Counted from the first letter of the stretch, positions 16,207 through 26,829 are shown. The stretch: 64,000 nucleotides of DNA from Paenibacillus graminis (GCF_000758705.1 NZ_CP009287.1:1736001-1800000); one strand, 5' to 3'. Notes: a model not told the origin generated them from the letters alone. Numbers and translations are program-made.

Positions 16207-17156
16207 TATTTAATCCCCCTGGTGATCCCGATGGTGCGGAGAAAATAGCCTTCCAAATCCTCCGTAATCATCCGGAGCGATGTTGGCGGCTGATTGCATT
16301 GAACGAGCAGTTCGGCCAGCCGTTCAGGATGATCTGCCGCGTGCTCATCGGTTAGTTTGATATAGCCGTCCAAGGTATCCTCAAATGCATAGCCATGCTC
16401 TTCAAGCACCTTCTTTAAGGCAGGCTTATTCCGGCCATTCACCACTAAGCTTTTCTGTAAGGATTGCTCCAGCTTGTCCATTGCGACTTCTTGAACAAGC
16501 TGGCCGCTGTGAATAATCCCAATGCGTGTGGACACCTTCGAGAGCTCCTCTAACAGATGGCTGGATATAAAAACAGTTACGCCGAAATTTTTCGCCAGAT
16601 TATATAACATATTCCGTATCTCCGCCACGCCTGCGGGATCAAGGCCATTGATCGGCTCATCCAATATTAGAATTTCCGGATTGTGAATCATCGCTTTCGC
16701 AAGTCCCAGGCGCTGTTTGTTTCCTAATGAGAGATGTTTTGCTTTTTTCTTTTTGTGCGGCTCCAGTCCCAGCTTATAGATCACCTGATGTACGGCATCT
16801 TTGTCCGGCACCCCCTGCATGCGTCTTGCGATGTCAAGATTCTCCGTTACAGTCAGATCTGGATAAAAAGTAGCCTCCTCCAAATATCCGACCTTGCTCC
16901 ATAATTTATAATTTCCGGCATCGACCTTTTCACCTAACATATAGAGCTTACCGGAGGTTGGCCTCAGCATCGCCAGAAGCATCTTGATGGTCGTTGTCTT
17001 CCCGGCGCCATTCAGTCCCAGGAATCCAAAGATCTCTCCTCGGTTCACCTCCAGCGAAAGATGATTTAATACGGTATAGTCGCCAAACCTTTTATGCACT
17101 CCGTCAATTTGTATAGCAGGCGTGCTGCCGATTTTTTTCTTTGATAAAATTTGCAT
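16206..17156 (-). CDS. ABC transporter ATP-binding protein
   Basis: About 316 aa. Walker A is GLNGAGKTT, the signature is LSLGNKQRLGLAKAM, Walker B is ILILDEPINGLDP, and the switch His is in SSHLLEE. The start is the ATG at 17156, 9 bases after GGAGGAG; further upstream ATGs have no site. The 100-residue C-terminal extension is usual for BcrA-like ATPases. It is the first gene of the two-gene exporter operon and overlaps the permease start. Confidence 0.93.
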   Translation of the reverse strand: MQILSKKKIGSTPAIQIDGVHKRFGDYTVLNHLSLEVNRGEIFGFLGLNGAGKTTTIKMLLAMLRPTSGKLYMLGEKVDAGNYKLWSKVGYLEEATFYPDLTVTENLDIARRMQGVPDKDAVHQVIYKLGLEPHKKKKAKHLSLGNKQRLGLAKAMIHNPEILILDEPINGLDPAGVAEIRNMLYNLAKNFGVTVFISSHLLEELSKVSTRIGIIHSGQLVQEVAMDKLEQSLQKSLVVNGRNKPALKKVLEEHGYAFEDTLDGYIKLTDEHAADHPERLAELLVQCNQPPTSLRMITEDLEGYFLRTIGITRGIK

Positions 17157-17272
17157 AACCTTTAACTCCTCCATAAAGAGAGAGCTTATACAGGAATCTA
17201 AGGACAACATTCCTGAACAAGCTCCATCGAAAATGTTTCAATAAATCTACTGCTTGATGATGTTATGACAAT

Positions 17273-18433
17273 CTAAGATTGGCGGGGCGCGGCTGGCCCA
17301 AGCCCAATGGAGCAGAGCCAATTCAGTGCTACCTCATGCAGCACGTTGATGTTATCTACCTGACAGTGTTCTAATCCGCCAAGCCGTCTATCCTCTATCG
17401 CATAGAATGTCTTGTTAGGCGAACCGGCCTGCTCGTAATTCTTCAAGGCTTGTGTCAGCGGATTGGGCTGAACCAATATCTCTTCCGCTCCATGCATGAC
17501 AAGCAGCGGACATTCGATCTGGTGAAGTACACCCTCAAGATCATAGGCAAAACGCGGATTCCCCGCAAAATCCTCCAGGCTTTCTGCCCCGAGAATTCTC
17601 ATGCCGTGTGCGGCCAGACTTGGCGGCATCCATGAAAGCATGGCTTTCCAGTCGAAGGCATGCGTACCGCCGTCGGAGATGACGGCAGCAATCCGGTGAT
17701 CGAACGAAGCAAACCGCAGGGAATCGTAAGCCGCAAAGCTCTCCCCGTGCACGATAATCTTATCCGGATCGACTTCCGGCCGGGTTAGAAGGAAGTCGAT
17801 GGCCCGGGAATGAAAGGCCTCGCTGTCCGCCCGTCTCCCCTTCCCCTTTTCGTACATCGAGAGGCCGGTGCCGGGCTGGTCATAGACCAAAAAGTTATAT
17901 CCACACGAAATGAAGGCAGGACCCAGCCAGAAATAGTTTTCAATGGACCACTCGTCACCACCGTTAAGTGCAAATACGGTCGGCTTTGGACCTTCTATCC
18001 AGGAAGGGGAGAAGAAGTATCCATCCAGCTTGACATCCTCGTAATCGACCTCAATCTTCTCCGGACGGACCTCGAAGTATGTTCCGGCAGCCTCGAAAAG
18101 TTCATTCACCTTATTAAAGATACGAATTTTCTCATTGTCATCATCCATCACTGCATACTCTGCGATTCTGTAGTAATTGCAGGCACGAATGTAGCAGTTC
18201 CGTGCGGTATACCAGTTTCCGGCCGTTTCTGCCTCCTTGCCGTGTCTTTCCAGTGCCTGAGCGGTGATGAGCCATTCCCTGTGCCACGTAGCCTTGTCAT
18301 CGGGGTCGATTTTTTTGCAGGCCTCATAGATTTCAGTGACGTCTGTAGCACCAAGGCTTGCCATACCCAAAGCTTTGGTAACCTGGTATGACATCATGTA
18401 GTTATTAGGCCAGCGGCTGAACTCAATTGACAT
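17273..18433 (-). CDS. alpha/beta-hydrolase (FrsA/pseudooxynicotine-hydrolase-like)
   Basis: 386 aa. An N-terminal helical cap (about 1-120) precedes an alpha/beta-hydrolase core with nucleophile elbow HGESFAAY, an acid in the MHGAEEI region and a late His in GLEHCQVD. The NGGDEWS stretch before the elbow forms the oxyanion-hole loop. The layout matches the group that includes 2,6-dihydroxypseudooxynicotine hydrolase and FrsA-like esterases, but the substrate is unknown. AAGGAGG lies 9 bases before the ATG. The gene sits between the ABC operon and a two-component system, all on the minus strand, with no clear operon link. Confidence 0.85.
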   Translation of the reverse strand: MSIEFSRWPNNYMMSYQVTKALGMASLGATDVTEIYEACKKIDPDDKATWHREWLITAQALERHGKEAETAGNWYTARNCYIRACNYYRIAEYAVMDDDNEKIRIFNKVNELFEAAGTYFEVRPEKIEVDYEDVKLDGYFFSPSWIEGPKPTVFALNGGDEWSIENYFWLGPAFISCGYNFLVYDQPGTGLSMYEKGKGRRADSEAFHSRAIDFLLTRPEVDPDKIIVHGESFAAYDSLRFASFDHRIAAVISDGGTHAFDWKAMLSWMPPSLAAHGMRILGAESLEDFAGNPRFAYDLEGVLHQIECPLLVMHGAEEILVQPNPLTQALKNYEQAGSPNKTFYAIEDRRLGGLEHCQVDNINVLHEVALNWLCSIGLGPAAPRQS

Positions 18434-18570
18434 TCCGACTTCCTCCTTGTTAAGTTACAGTAATTGTAGTTTTCTGCTACAACTTATTTTCACATCCAAA
18501 GATGAAGCTTCTTTAAAAGAAAAATAAATATGTATAAAGAGAATATAAAAAACTATAAACTGCTAAAAAA

Positions 18571-18612
18571 CAAAAAAAGGCTGTAACCTGGGTTCACACC
18601 CGGCTGCAGCCT
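18571..18612 (-). terminator. terminator of the two-component operon
   Basis: AGGCTG (18578-18583) pairs with CAGCCT (18607-18612) around an inner GGGT/ACCC stem. On the minus strand a T-rich tail follows (complement of 18571-18577 and further A runs). Confidence 0.8.
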
Positions 18613-18649
18613 GGAGCTTTGTTGTTGAAGAAGAAGTGCAAGTATATAA

Positions 18650-19705
18650 TCAGCGGTGTACCGCCAGGGGAAGGCTGAATCTAATTCCCAAACCGCCATA
18701 TTCGGAAGGGTAGGCAACAATTTCTCCCCCGTGATGTTCAATAATAGATTTACAGCTTGCCAGCCCCAGTCCCAGTCCGCCCTTTTGGATCTGCCGCGAT
18801 TGATCCACCGTGAAAAATTTAAGGAACAGGGAAGAAAGTTCCTTATCCGGCACGCCAATTCCATTATCCTCAATCTGGAAATAGGCATAATGCTCCCGCA
18901 GGTATCCGGTCATATACACCTTCAGCTTATTCTTCCCTCCATATCTTACAGCATTGCTAAAGAGGTTACCGAACACCCGGCGGATCATCGGTTCATTGAC
19001 CATTAGCTGTATACTGTCCGTGAATGAATGGCGGCAGGTCAGTTCGATGTCAAGTCCAGCCAGCTCGTACTCATATTCAAAAGCAATTTCTTCGAATAAT
19101 TCTGTTGCCTTTACAGGTTTGGGCACCATGGATTCGAGCTCCAGTTTTTCTTTGGTGAAGCTGGAGAAATCATTGATGAGTTCAACCATATATGCTGATT
19201 TCCGTTGAATCAATTCATAATATTCCTGCTTTTCAGTTTCGGGTAAGTCCTTGTGTGTAGCCAGCAGTTCAGTGAAACCGTTAATAGAGGTAAGGGGTGT
19301 TTTCAAATCGTGGGCGATGGCTGCAATCATATCGGTCTGTTCTCTGTGGGCGAGTTGAAGCCTATGCTCCATCTTATTGAAGTGCTTATAAAGCTCTCCG
19401 ATCTCGTCATTACGCTTCAAAGCCAGCGGAGGCAGGGGATGGACCACATTCACTTCCCCCAGCCGGGTATTCAGACGCCGAATGGGCTTCTCTATGCGAA
19501 AATGAATATAGATGATCAGAATAAAAAATATGCAACCAGCAATGGCGAATATGGGCAACAGCAATGCTATATATCGTGAGTCCAGCAAGGTGGTGCGTAT
19601 AGGGGAATATACTGCAAAGACAAACTTCAAGTACATTCCAATGGAAAACATAAGAACTAGAAGCATCAGCAGGAATAAGAGAGGGAGTTTTATTTTCAGT
19701 TTCAT
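18650..19705 (-). CDS. sensor histidine kinase
   Basis: 351 aa membrane kinase: two N-terminal helices with a very short external loop (about 10-70), a HAMP-like linker, the HisKA box IAAIAHDLKTPLTSINGF, then HATPase motifs NLFSNAVRYG, DNGIGVP and GGLGLGLAS. The tiny sensor loop suggests intramembrane sensing, as in bacitracin-type kinases. It starts one base after the stop of its response regulator. The signal is unknown; the nearby ABC-2 exporter is a possible target. Confidence 0.93.
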   Translation of the reverse strand: MKLKIKLPLLFLLMLLVLMFSIGMYLKFVFAVYSPIRTTLLDSRYIALLLPIFAIAGCIFFILIIYIHFRIEKPIRRLNTRLGEVNVVHPLPPLALKRNDEIGELYKHFNKMEHRLQLAHREQTDMIAAIAHDLKTPLTSINGFTELLATHKDLPETEKQEYYELIQRKSAYMVELINDFSSFTKEKLELESMVPKPVKATELFEEIAFEYEYELAGLDIELTCRHSFTDSIQLMVNEPMIRRVFGNLFSNAVRYGGKNKLKVYMTGYLREHYAYFQIEDNGIGVPDKELSSLFLKFFTVDQSRQIQKGGLGLGLASCKSIIEHHGGEIVAYPSEYGGLGIRFSLPLAVHR

Positions 19706-19706
19706 C

Positions 19707-20402
19707 CTATTGCTCTCTTTCCGTATATTTATAGCCTATGCCCCAGATGGTTTTAATAAAGTTATGTTCAGGACCCAGCTTCTTGCGGATATTTTTGATA
19801 TGGACCGTTACGGTATTGATCTCTCCGTATTCGTCTCCCCAGATGTTCTCATAGATCTGCTCACGGCTCAATACCTGATTGGGGTGACGCATAAGCATAG
19901 ACAGAATTTGAAATTCTTTCGCGGATAAGTCTAGTTTCCGGTTGTACAGGAAGGCTTCAAACGTTTTATCGTTCAGAATGAGCGGAGCATCCGCCTTTTC
20001 GTTACCCGGACTAAGCTCGTCCCACTCTTTATACAGCCTGTCCAATTTTCGGAAATGGGCCTTGATCCTGGAGGCCAGCTCCTGAATACTGAAAGGTTTG
20101 GTCATATAATCGTCTGCTCCGATTTCGAGACCGACGATTTTATCAATGTCCTGATCACGCGCACTAAGAAACAGGATGGGAACATTATAAGATGTCCGGA
20201 TACTTCTGCAGACATCAAGCCCATTCATATCAGGCATCACTATATCCAGAACGACGAAATCAATGTGGTTATCATCCACAGCAGATAAGGCTTCTTTCCC
20301 GGAACATGCCGAGATTACTGTAAATTGCTCGTACCTTAAACTCTTGGTGATAAGTTTTACGATTTCTTCATCATCGTCTACAACTAATATCGTTTTTGAC
20401 AT
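19707..20402 (-). CDS. OmpR-family response regulator
   Basis: About 231 aa. The receiver domain has VVDDDEEI, the phospho-acceptor Asp in VVLDIVMPDMNG, and the Lys in TKPF. A winged-helix output follows (FQILSMLMRHPNQVLSREQI, then TVTVHIKNIRKKLG, IWGIGYKY). The start is the ATG at 20402, 7 bases after GGAGGT; a further upstream ATG lacks a site. It is paired with the downstream histidine kinase. Confidence 0.94.
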   Translation of the reverse strand: MSKTILVVDDDEEIVKLITKSLRYEQFTVISACSGKEALSAVDDNHIDFVVLDIVMPDMNGLDVCRSIRTSYNVPILFLSARDQDIDKIVGLEIGADDYMTKPFSIQELASRIKAHFRKLDRLYKEWDELSPGNEKADAPLILNDKTFEAFLYNRKLDLSAKEFQILSMLMRHPNQVLSREQIYENIWGDEYGEINTVTVHIKNIRKKLGPEHNFIKTIWGIGYKYTEREQ

Positions 20403-20521
20403 TTGACTACCTCCCAGAAGCAAACAGACCTGATATAAATCATAATTCCTTAATCTGGTTGATGCAAACTTTCGCAGGTCTCTTGATTGGACGGATTGGG
20501 TATGGCGATTTCACAGTTAAA

Positions 20522-20543
20522 GGCCATCCTTTTCGGGATGGCC
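20522..20543 (-). terminator. terminator of the SLH-amidase gene
   Basis: GGCCATCC (20522-20529) pairs with GGATGGCC (20536-20543). On the minus strand a short T stretch follows, 30 bases after the amidase stop. Confidence 0.75.
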
Positions 20544-20571
20544 CTTTCTGTAATCTTTGAATGGAGCTTCA

Positions 20572-23500
20572 TTAGTTCAAGTTTTCCAATAATCTGGATA
20601 CCACTGTGGCGAACTCTGCTCTGGTAATATCTTGTCCAGGCTTAAATGTACTGTCTGCGTATCCGGTAATAATTTTATTGGAGGCGAGTGCATCAATGGA
20701 ATCATAATACCATGCATTTCTTTGTACATCCTTGAATGAGGTGTTTCCGGTACCCGTCAGCTTGAAGGCTCTGGTGATTAGTGTTGCTAATTCACTACGG
20801 CTAATCTTATCGTTCGGACGGAAGGTTCCATCGCTATATCCGTTCATCAAGCCTGATCCGGCAGCTGCACCAATATACTTATTCGCCCAATGCATTGAAG
20901 ATACATCAGTAAAGTTACTAGCTTGTCCTTCAAGTCCCAGGTACGTTGCAATGACCTTAATCGCTTCGGCACGGGTCAAACCTGAATCCGGACGGAAGGT
21001 TCCGTCGGCATAACCCGTTAGTAATCCCTTGGCAATCAGCAGGTCAATGCTTGCCTTTGCCCAATGATTCAGTGTATCGGCAAAACTGGCCACTTCCGGC
21101 TTAGGCGTTGGTGTTGCTATTGGTGCTGGTGTTGCTGTAGGAGCTGGTGTTGGTGTAGGCGTTGTTGCGGGAGGCGTCACTGGACCTCCTCCGGTACCTG
21201 GATTTGGATTAGTCGTTCCATTATCTGTTGGATCAGGATTAGTAGGGCTTGGAACATATTGAAGTGCTGGAGCAAAGGCTGTAAGCAGTCTGGCTTGACT
21301 TTGTTGCTCAAGAGCATAGCCCATACCTAAAACTTTTGCATCGTCCCATGCTCTGCCCACAAGCTGCATAGAGATCGAATATCCGCTGTCGTTCGTTCCT
21401 ACAGGAACCACTACTGTAGGGAGACCGACATTAGACGTTAATACGCCTGTGTTGCGGTCAGAGCTTAATTGAGAAGCTGCTGCGTCATTGTTGTATACGT
21501 CACTAATGAAACCTGCATAAACGACAGCATCCACGCCATTCTCGTCCATCCACCCTTTAATCACTTCCTTATAGTCGCTTCTATACTTGATGTAATCCTG
21601 TACCGCCTGTTCAGTCATCCGTTCAGGCTGAGTATATCCTCTTTGATTATAGATAAGCACCTTATCTGAAGCCAGCACACTTGCTCCATCCAGGTAAGGG
21701 AAGTCCTTATGAAGCTCGATATAGCGCGCCCAGCCTTCAGTAGATCCATTAATGCCTGAAGGACGGCTAGGAGCTGAAGGTATTGCTGACATTTCAACCA
21801 TTGTTGCACCCGCTGCCTGAAGCTCTGAGAACTTATCCCTTACCGCTTGTCCAGTATCATCATCAGCATAGCTAGATACAAAGGATGAGGGGATATATCC
21901 GATTTTTTTTCCTATCAATGCATTGGCATCCAGAGCTTGCTTCCAGTTCACCGGACGCTTATGATCCGCATCAGCAGTCACTGTAAAAATATCCTGTGGG
22001 TCTGTACCCGTTGTAGCATTCAACATAATGGCCAGGTCAGCTACTGTTTTGGCAATGGGACCTGCATAATCCTGTCCCCAAGTGAGCGGCAGTACACCTG
22101 TAGTACTGGCCATACCGTCTGTACCACGGAAGCTTTTTAAACTAGCGCCTGTCGTAGGTGCATAGAGAGATACCCCTGTTTGTGATCCCATGGCTGCTGC
22201 TGCAAAATCGGCTGCAACAGATACCGCCGATCCGCCGCTTGAGCCAAAAGAGGTTTTGGAGGGATACAGAGCATTCCATGTTTGCATCCAGCCGCTTTCA
22301 CTAAAGCTTCCGCTATTTGCAAACTCAGAAGTATTTACTTTACCAATAATGACAGCGCCAGCTTCCCGCAGCTTATTCACCTGGAACGCATCGGATTCAG
22401 GCCGCCAGCCTTCAAGCGCTTTACTGCCGCCTGTAGTGGGCATATCCTTGGTGTCATAAATATCTTTGATCGCAATCGGAATTCCCAGGAGATCACCTTT
22501 GACGCCTTGTGCACGGGCATCGTCAGCAGCTTTGGCTTGGGCTAGCGCAGTTTCGGATACGTGCAGGAAGGCATGGAATCCGAGTTGCCCCTCATCGTAC
22601 GCCTTGATTCTATCCAAATACGCTTGAGTAATTTGTACAGAAGTCGTTTTTCCATTGATCATATCCTGCTGCATCTCTGCAATTGATTTATTCACAACAT
22701 CATAGGGGGATGAAGTGACGAATGTTTTGGCTGCTGGGGCATCTGGAATAACCAGGTTATCTCCGGTATCCAGCCCCTCTATAGCAGAGATATCCCAGTT
22801 ACTGATGGACCGGATTTGTGCATGGGTTAATCCAGATACATCTAGCTGCTGATTAAGTCCATTAAGCGTGGTAACCAGATTGTTCAGCCCTGCTTCGCCA
22901 GCTTCTCCAACTTGTACAAAATGTACCAGGGATTTGGACTGACCCGGCTCAATATTTAAGGTATTAATGAAGCCATAGAAATTCGCCTCATTTCCGGACT
23001 TAGCCAGGGGTGTCGTGAATGGATTCTGCTGCTGATTCCCCAGATCAGTTAATCCATTATGAAACGGATATGGAGCTCCAACTGCAATACCTAGGGGTTT
23101 ATTGTTTTTGGCACTGCTATCGACAACAATCCATGAATCGTCTGTCGTCACCTCCAGATCATTGGAGTAGGTTGCCTTGACTACTGAAGCATTTGCCGCT
23201 GTTCCATATCCTAAAGAGCCCCCGAAAGACACATCAATCTTAACAGCCATATCATTCTTATTAGTAAAAGTATCAAAGAATCTCGTTCTATTATTAATAG
23301 TATCTACATACACATCACGGGTGACTGTGACATTTCCCAGATTTACAGATTGAGTTGAAGTGAATCTATTAACGCCATCGTATTTCAGGTCGAACCCGCG
23401 CATCATCTGTCCATTCATCAGGGAAGCTGAAGGCGATGACACTTTAACAAAGATATTACCGAAGCCTTGCACTTGTGTAGTACCAACGGTACGTAAACTT

Positions 23501-23676
23501 CCTGTGTCTAAGCTGGGAGCAAAAGCATCGTGAATCTCCCATACGGTACCACTTTGTGAAGTCACCCGGGTTAAAGCATCAGCGGTTTGAAACGGAATCA
23601 CTGCCGAAGCCATAACTGATAGCGCAATGGAAGTAGCCATAACTTGCCTTTTGGTCTTACGCAGACGTTTATTCAT
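20572..23676 (-). CDS. SLH-domain cell-surface amidase-signature protein
   Basis: About 1034 aa exported protein. The start is the ATG at 23676 after GGAGA; an upstream in-frame ATG lacks a site. Layout: signal peptide ending near TADAL, an N-terminal beta-rich domain of about 280 residues that I do not recognise, an amidase-signature domain (about 315-800), a Pro/Thr linker, and three SLH repeats. The amidase shows the catalytic Lys in IAIKDIYDTKDM, the cis-Ser in FGSSGGSAV, and TGVSL where relatives have TGGS, so all three Ser-Ser-Lys positions appear filled. This family hydrolyses amides such as peptide, aryl or amino-acid amides. Surface anchoring of this normally cytosolic fold is noteworthy. 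The substrate is unknown. Confidence 0.88.
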   Translation of the reverse strand: MNKRLRKTKRQVMATSIALSVMASAVIPFQTADALTRVTSQSGTVWEIHDAFAPSLDTGSLRTVGTTQVQGFGNIFVKVSSPSASLMNGQMMRGFDLKYDGVNRFTSTQSVNLGNVTVTRDVYVDTINNRTRFFDTFTNKNDMAVKIDVSFGGSLGYGTAANASVVKATYSNDLEVTTDDSWIVVDSSAKNNKPLGIAVGAPYPFHNGLTDLGNQQQNPFTTPLAKSGNEANFYGFINTLNIEPGQSKSLVHFVQVGEAGEAGLNNLVTTLNGLNQQLDVSGLTHAQIRSISNWDISAIEGLDTGDNLVIPDAPAAKTFVTSSPYDVVNKSIAEMQQDMINGKTTSVQITQAYLDRIKAYDEGQLGFHAFLHVSETALAQAKAADDARAQGVKGDLLGIPIAIKDIYDTKDMPTTGGSKALEGWRPESDAFQVNKLREAGAVIIGKVNTSEFANSGSFSESGWMQTWNALYPSKTSFGSSGGSAVSVAADFAAAAMGSQTGVSLYAPTTGASLKSFRGTDGMASTTGVLPLTWGQDYAGPIAKTVADLAIMLNATTGTDPQDIFTVTADADHKRPVNWKQALDANALIGKKIGYIPSSFVSSYADDDTGQAVRDKFSELQAAGATMVEMSAIPSAPSRPSGINGSTEGWARYIELHKDFPYLDGASVLASDKVLIYNQRGYTQPERMTEQAVQDYIKYRSDYKEVIKGWMDENGVDAVVYAGFISDVYNNDAAASQLSSDRNTGVLTSNVGLPTVVVPVGTNDSGYSISMQLVGRAWDDAKVLGMGYALEQQSQARLLTAFAPALQYVPSPTNPDPTDNGTTNPNPGTGGGPVTPPATTPTPTPAPTATPAPIATPTPKPEVASFADTLNHWAKASIDLLIAKGLLTGYADGTFRPDSGLTRAEAIKVIATYLGLEGQASNFTDVSSMHWANKYIGAAAGSGLMNGYSDGTFRPNDKISRSELATLITRAFKLTGTGNTSFKDVQRNAWYYDSIDALASNKIITGYADSTFKPGQDITRAEFATVVSRLLENLN

Positions 23677-23912
23677 TTGGCAATCTCCTTTTCCTATGTA
23701 TTTTATTAATAATGTTAGGTAATATAACATTGTATATTAATTCAGTCAATGAATAATATGAAATTGAACTATTTTCAGAGTTTTAACAAAGAGAAAATAC
23801 TATAATTATTATAATATGTAATATAAATGGTAATCTTAAGGCATAATATATAACTCTTTATGTTATATGTTGTTCCGGATTCTTTTGGATACACTAGGTA
23901 AAGGTTAGTACT

Positions 23913-24077
23913 ATGGATACATAAACATCAGTTAAGGGGACTCATAAAGCTGATGGAGAATTTATCCTTGAAACAGATAGAAGTGGAATAAAATAGTATT
24001 TAAATGAATTGCCTGAATGGGGCAAAATTGAAATGAGGATCAAGGATAAACCATTGATTATTCTTCACCTTGGTTGA
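23913..24077 (+). other. possible short coding remnant in a 470-bp gap
   Basis: The gap between the amidase start and the GTG at 24149 is AT-rich and mostly featureless. In one frame, 23913-24077 reads as protein-like text broken by two stops: GTHKADGEFILETDRSGIK, stop, YLNELPEWGKIEMRIKDK, ending ILHLG. No family is recognised. It may be a decayed gene end or chance. Promoters for both flanking genes must also lie in this gap, but none stood out. Confidence 0.2.
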
Positions 24078-24148
24078 TCCGTATTTCATTGCTATTCCAT
24101 GATAGTTTTGCTATTATTCGGAGATTCCATATATTCAGGAGGATACCC

Positions 24149-25474
24149 GTGTATAAGGTCATGATTGTAGATGATGAAGCGTGGGCAATTAAAGGAATCT
24201 GCAACGCCTTTGATTGGGATAAGTATGGGTTTGAAATCGCAGGCCAATTTAAAAGCGCTTACAATGCCTGGGATGCCATAAAAGCGGATAAACCAGATCT
24301 GGTATTTACGGATATCCGAATGCCGGACATTTCCGGGCTGGATCTGATGAAGAGGGCTAAGACACATGGGCTGGACACTGAGTTTGTCATCGTAAGCGGA
24401 TATGCGGAATTTGAATATGCTCAGGAAGCGCTGCGCTACGGCGCGCTGGATTATTTCCTGAAGCCTTTGGATATTGATATGGCTGATCAGTTCATTATGA
24501 AGTTGGCCATGCACTTCTCCCGGAGAAGCGAAGCACGCAATCAAATCCATCTGGATGCGCTGACCTCGGCAGATCAGGACGAGATAAAACGCTTATTGCC
24601 GTATTCCGATTGCGCGGCTGTATGTTATTATCGGGTGCTTGCGGTCGATTTCGAGGGCGAGAACAAGGATTTCAATACCCTGCTGTCTTTCAAGGGAAAG
24701 CCCATTCATGCTGTGGAGGTTGAAGCCGGAACCAGAAAAATGCTGGTTGTTCTGATGTCGGAGCATAGGGCTTGCTTAGAGGGATATTTGGATGAATGGG
24801 ATTTGGAGAATACTGGCATAAATGCTGTGGGCATCAGCAGCATCTCCAGCCAGCTTAAGCATATGAGCAAGCTGATTAAAGAAGCGGACATGTCCGCTTC
24901 CCAGGTATTTCTGGAGGGAGCCGGGGGCGTAGTTCACTACGAGCCGAAGCTTCATCTGGTGAAGCCATGCATCGATGAGATCTACCGTATCATCCAGGGA
25001 AATCAATTTGATGACATGGATGTGTTCATTATAGGGCTGCAGGAATACTTCAGAGATCATCATCTGGGGATGTCTGAAGTTGTCTACTTGTAGAATCAGG
25101 CAGCCGGAATCCTCATAAACGCTTATCCCGGGGAATTGAAGGATATGGAACTGGAATTCCTGAATTATTCCGAGATCAAGGAGCGTTTTGAACACTTTGA
25201 GTCTCTGTGCAGCTTTCTGCATGAGGTCCTGGCCTCTATCAGGCAGGAGAACAGCCGCTCTTTGCAGGAAGGAGACATCCTGTCCTGCTTCAACAGGATG
25301 ATAGCCTATATCAACCAGCACTTTGAGCAGAAATTGTATTTGAAGGATTTATCCGCCCAATTCTTCATCAATCAGGTGTATTGCTGTCAATTATTCAAAA
25401 AAATCTGGGCAAAACCTTCTCTGAATATGTGTCGGAGCTCAGAATCAAGAAAGCCCGTGAGCTGCTGAAGCTTT
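24149..25474 (+). pseudogene. YesN-type response regulator, broken (amber stop, frameshift, 3' truncation)
   Basis: A GTG at 24149 behind AGGAGG starts MYKVMIVDDEAWAIKGI. The receiver domain is complete (Asp in LVFTDIRMPD, Lys in FLKPLD), and a YesN middle region follows. TAG at 25091-25093 then interrupts the frame, which continues through QKLYLKDLSAQFFINQVYCC. At a seven-A run (25397-25403) one base appears missing: the AraC helix continues in the next frame as NLGKTFSEYVSELRIKKARE. About 25470 the regulator ends mid-domain and a GH2 sequence begins. An intact homologue would have about 500 residues and a YesM partner, absent here. A sequencing error could explain the A-run but not all three lesions. 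Confidence 0.85.
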
Positions 25475-26829
25475 TTGGTAGTGCGCGCGGAAGACTTCAG
25501 CCGAGATGTTACCCTGCCACGGGGGAAGCAGTATTGGAAGGAGGACTCGGCTTCGATCTTCTACACCAGGACAACCGGAATCTGGCAGACAGTCTGGCTG
25601 GAGCCTGTGTCGGAGTACTATATCAGGAAGCTGAAATTCAAGCCGGATATTGACCGCAATGAAATCCAAATCCGCACGTTTTTGAATAAGGCTCCTGCAG
25701 GCTGCAAGGCGGAAGCCCACATCGAAATCCGCTTCAAGGATGAATACCGGGCGGTTACAACCATGTCTATTGACCATGCGGAGGAAACCCGTACCATCGG
25801 TCTCCATGTTTTTAATGATCATGGCCTGGGCCGCTGGTGGTCTCCGGAGCATCCAATCTGTATGAAGTCACCGTTACACTCTTCGTGGACGGTACCCAAG
25901 CGGATAAGGCAGAAAGCTACTTCGGTATGCGCAAAATCGCGGTGGAAGCCGGCAAGCTGATGCTGAACAACCGGATTTATTTTATGCGGCTGGTGCTGGA
26001 TCAGGGGTATTTTCCGGAGGGGATTCTGACGGAGCCCAGCGACGAGGATTTGAAACGGGGCATTGAGCTGGCCAAACAAATGGGCTTCAACGGCGCGCGC
26101 AAGCACCAGAAGATAGAGGATCCCCGTTACCTCTACTGGGCGGACCGGCTGGGTTATCTGGTATGGGGCGAGATGGCTAATGCTTATGCGTATTCGGAGG
26201 AATATGTGCGCAAGGTAACGGCGGAATGGCAGGAGGCCGTGGAGCGGGATTACAACCATCCGTCTCTGGTGGTGTGGGTTCCCCTTAACGAAAGCTGGGG
26301 GGTGCCGAACATCTTAATCGATAAGAGGCAGCAGCGGCACGCCATGGCGATGTATTTTCTGACCAAATCCCTGGATGACAGCAGGCTGGTTATCTCCAAT
26401 GACGGTTGGGAGCAGACGACCACGGATCTGGTTACCATCCATGACTATGAGTGGAGGCGCGAGGACTTAACGGAGCGCTACAGCACCTTGGAGCGGACGC
26501 TAGTTGGAAAGCCGCACCGCAGGGAGCTGTTTGTTGGGGGAACCGCATATGCGGGCCAGCCGGTTCTGGTGACGGAGTTCGGGGGTATAGCCTATAAAAA
26601 AAGCGATTGGGAGGGCTGGGGCTACTCCGGTGCAGACAACGATGAGGATTTCCTGGCTAAGCTGGCCGACGTGATCGAACCGCTGCTGCAATCGCCTCAT
26701 GTCCAAGGCATCTGTTATACTCAGCTGACCGATGTGGAACAGGAGATCAACGGCCTGCTGACCTATGACCGGGCCCCCAAAGTTCCGTTAGAACATATTA
26801 AACAAATTGTTGCCGGGCAGCCGAGATAG
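25475..26829 (+). pseudogene. GH2-family glycosidase, 5'-truncated and frameshifted
   Basis: The sequence resumes inside the sugar-binding domain of a family 2 glycosidase (VVRAEDFSRDVTLPRGKQYW, then FYTRTTGIWQTVWLEPVS). Roughly the first 100-130 residues are missing, replaced by the regulator remnant. Near 25850 one base is missing: GRWWSPEHP is followed by NLYEVTVTLF only in another frame. The catalytic barrel after that is intact, with acid/base Glu in WVPLNESWG and nucleophile Glu in VTEFGG, to the stop at 26829. The ancestral enzyme was probably a beta-galactosidase- or beta-glucuronidase-like hydrolase. No ribosome binding site precedes the remaining frame. Confidence 0.88.
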
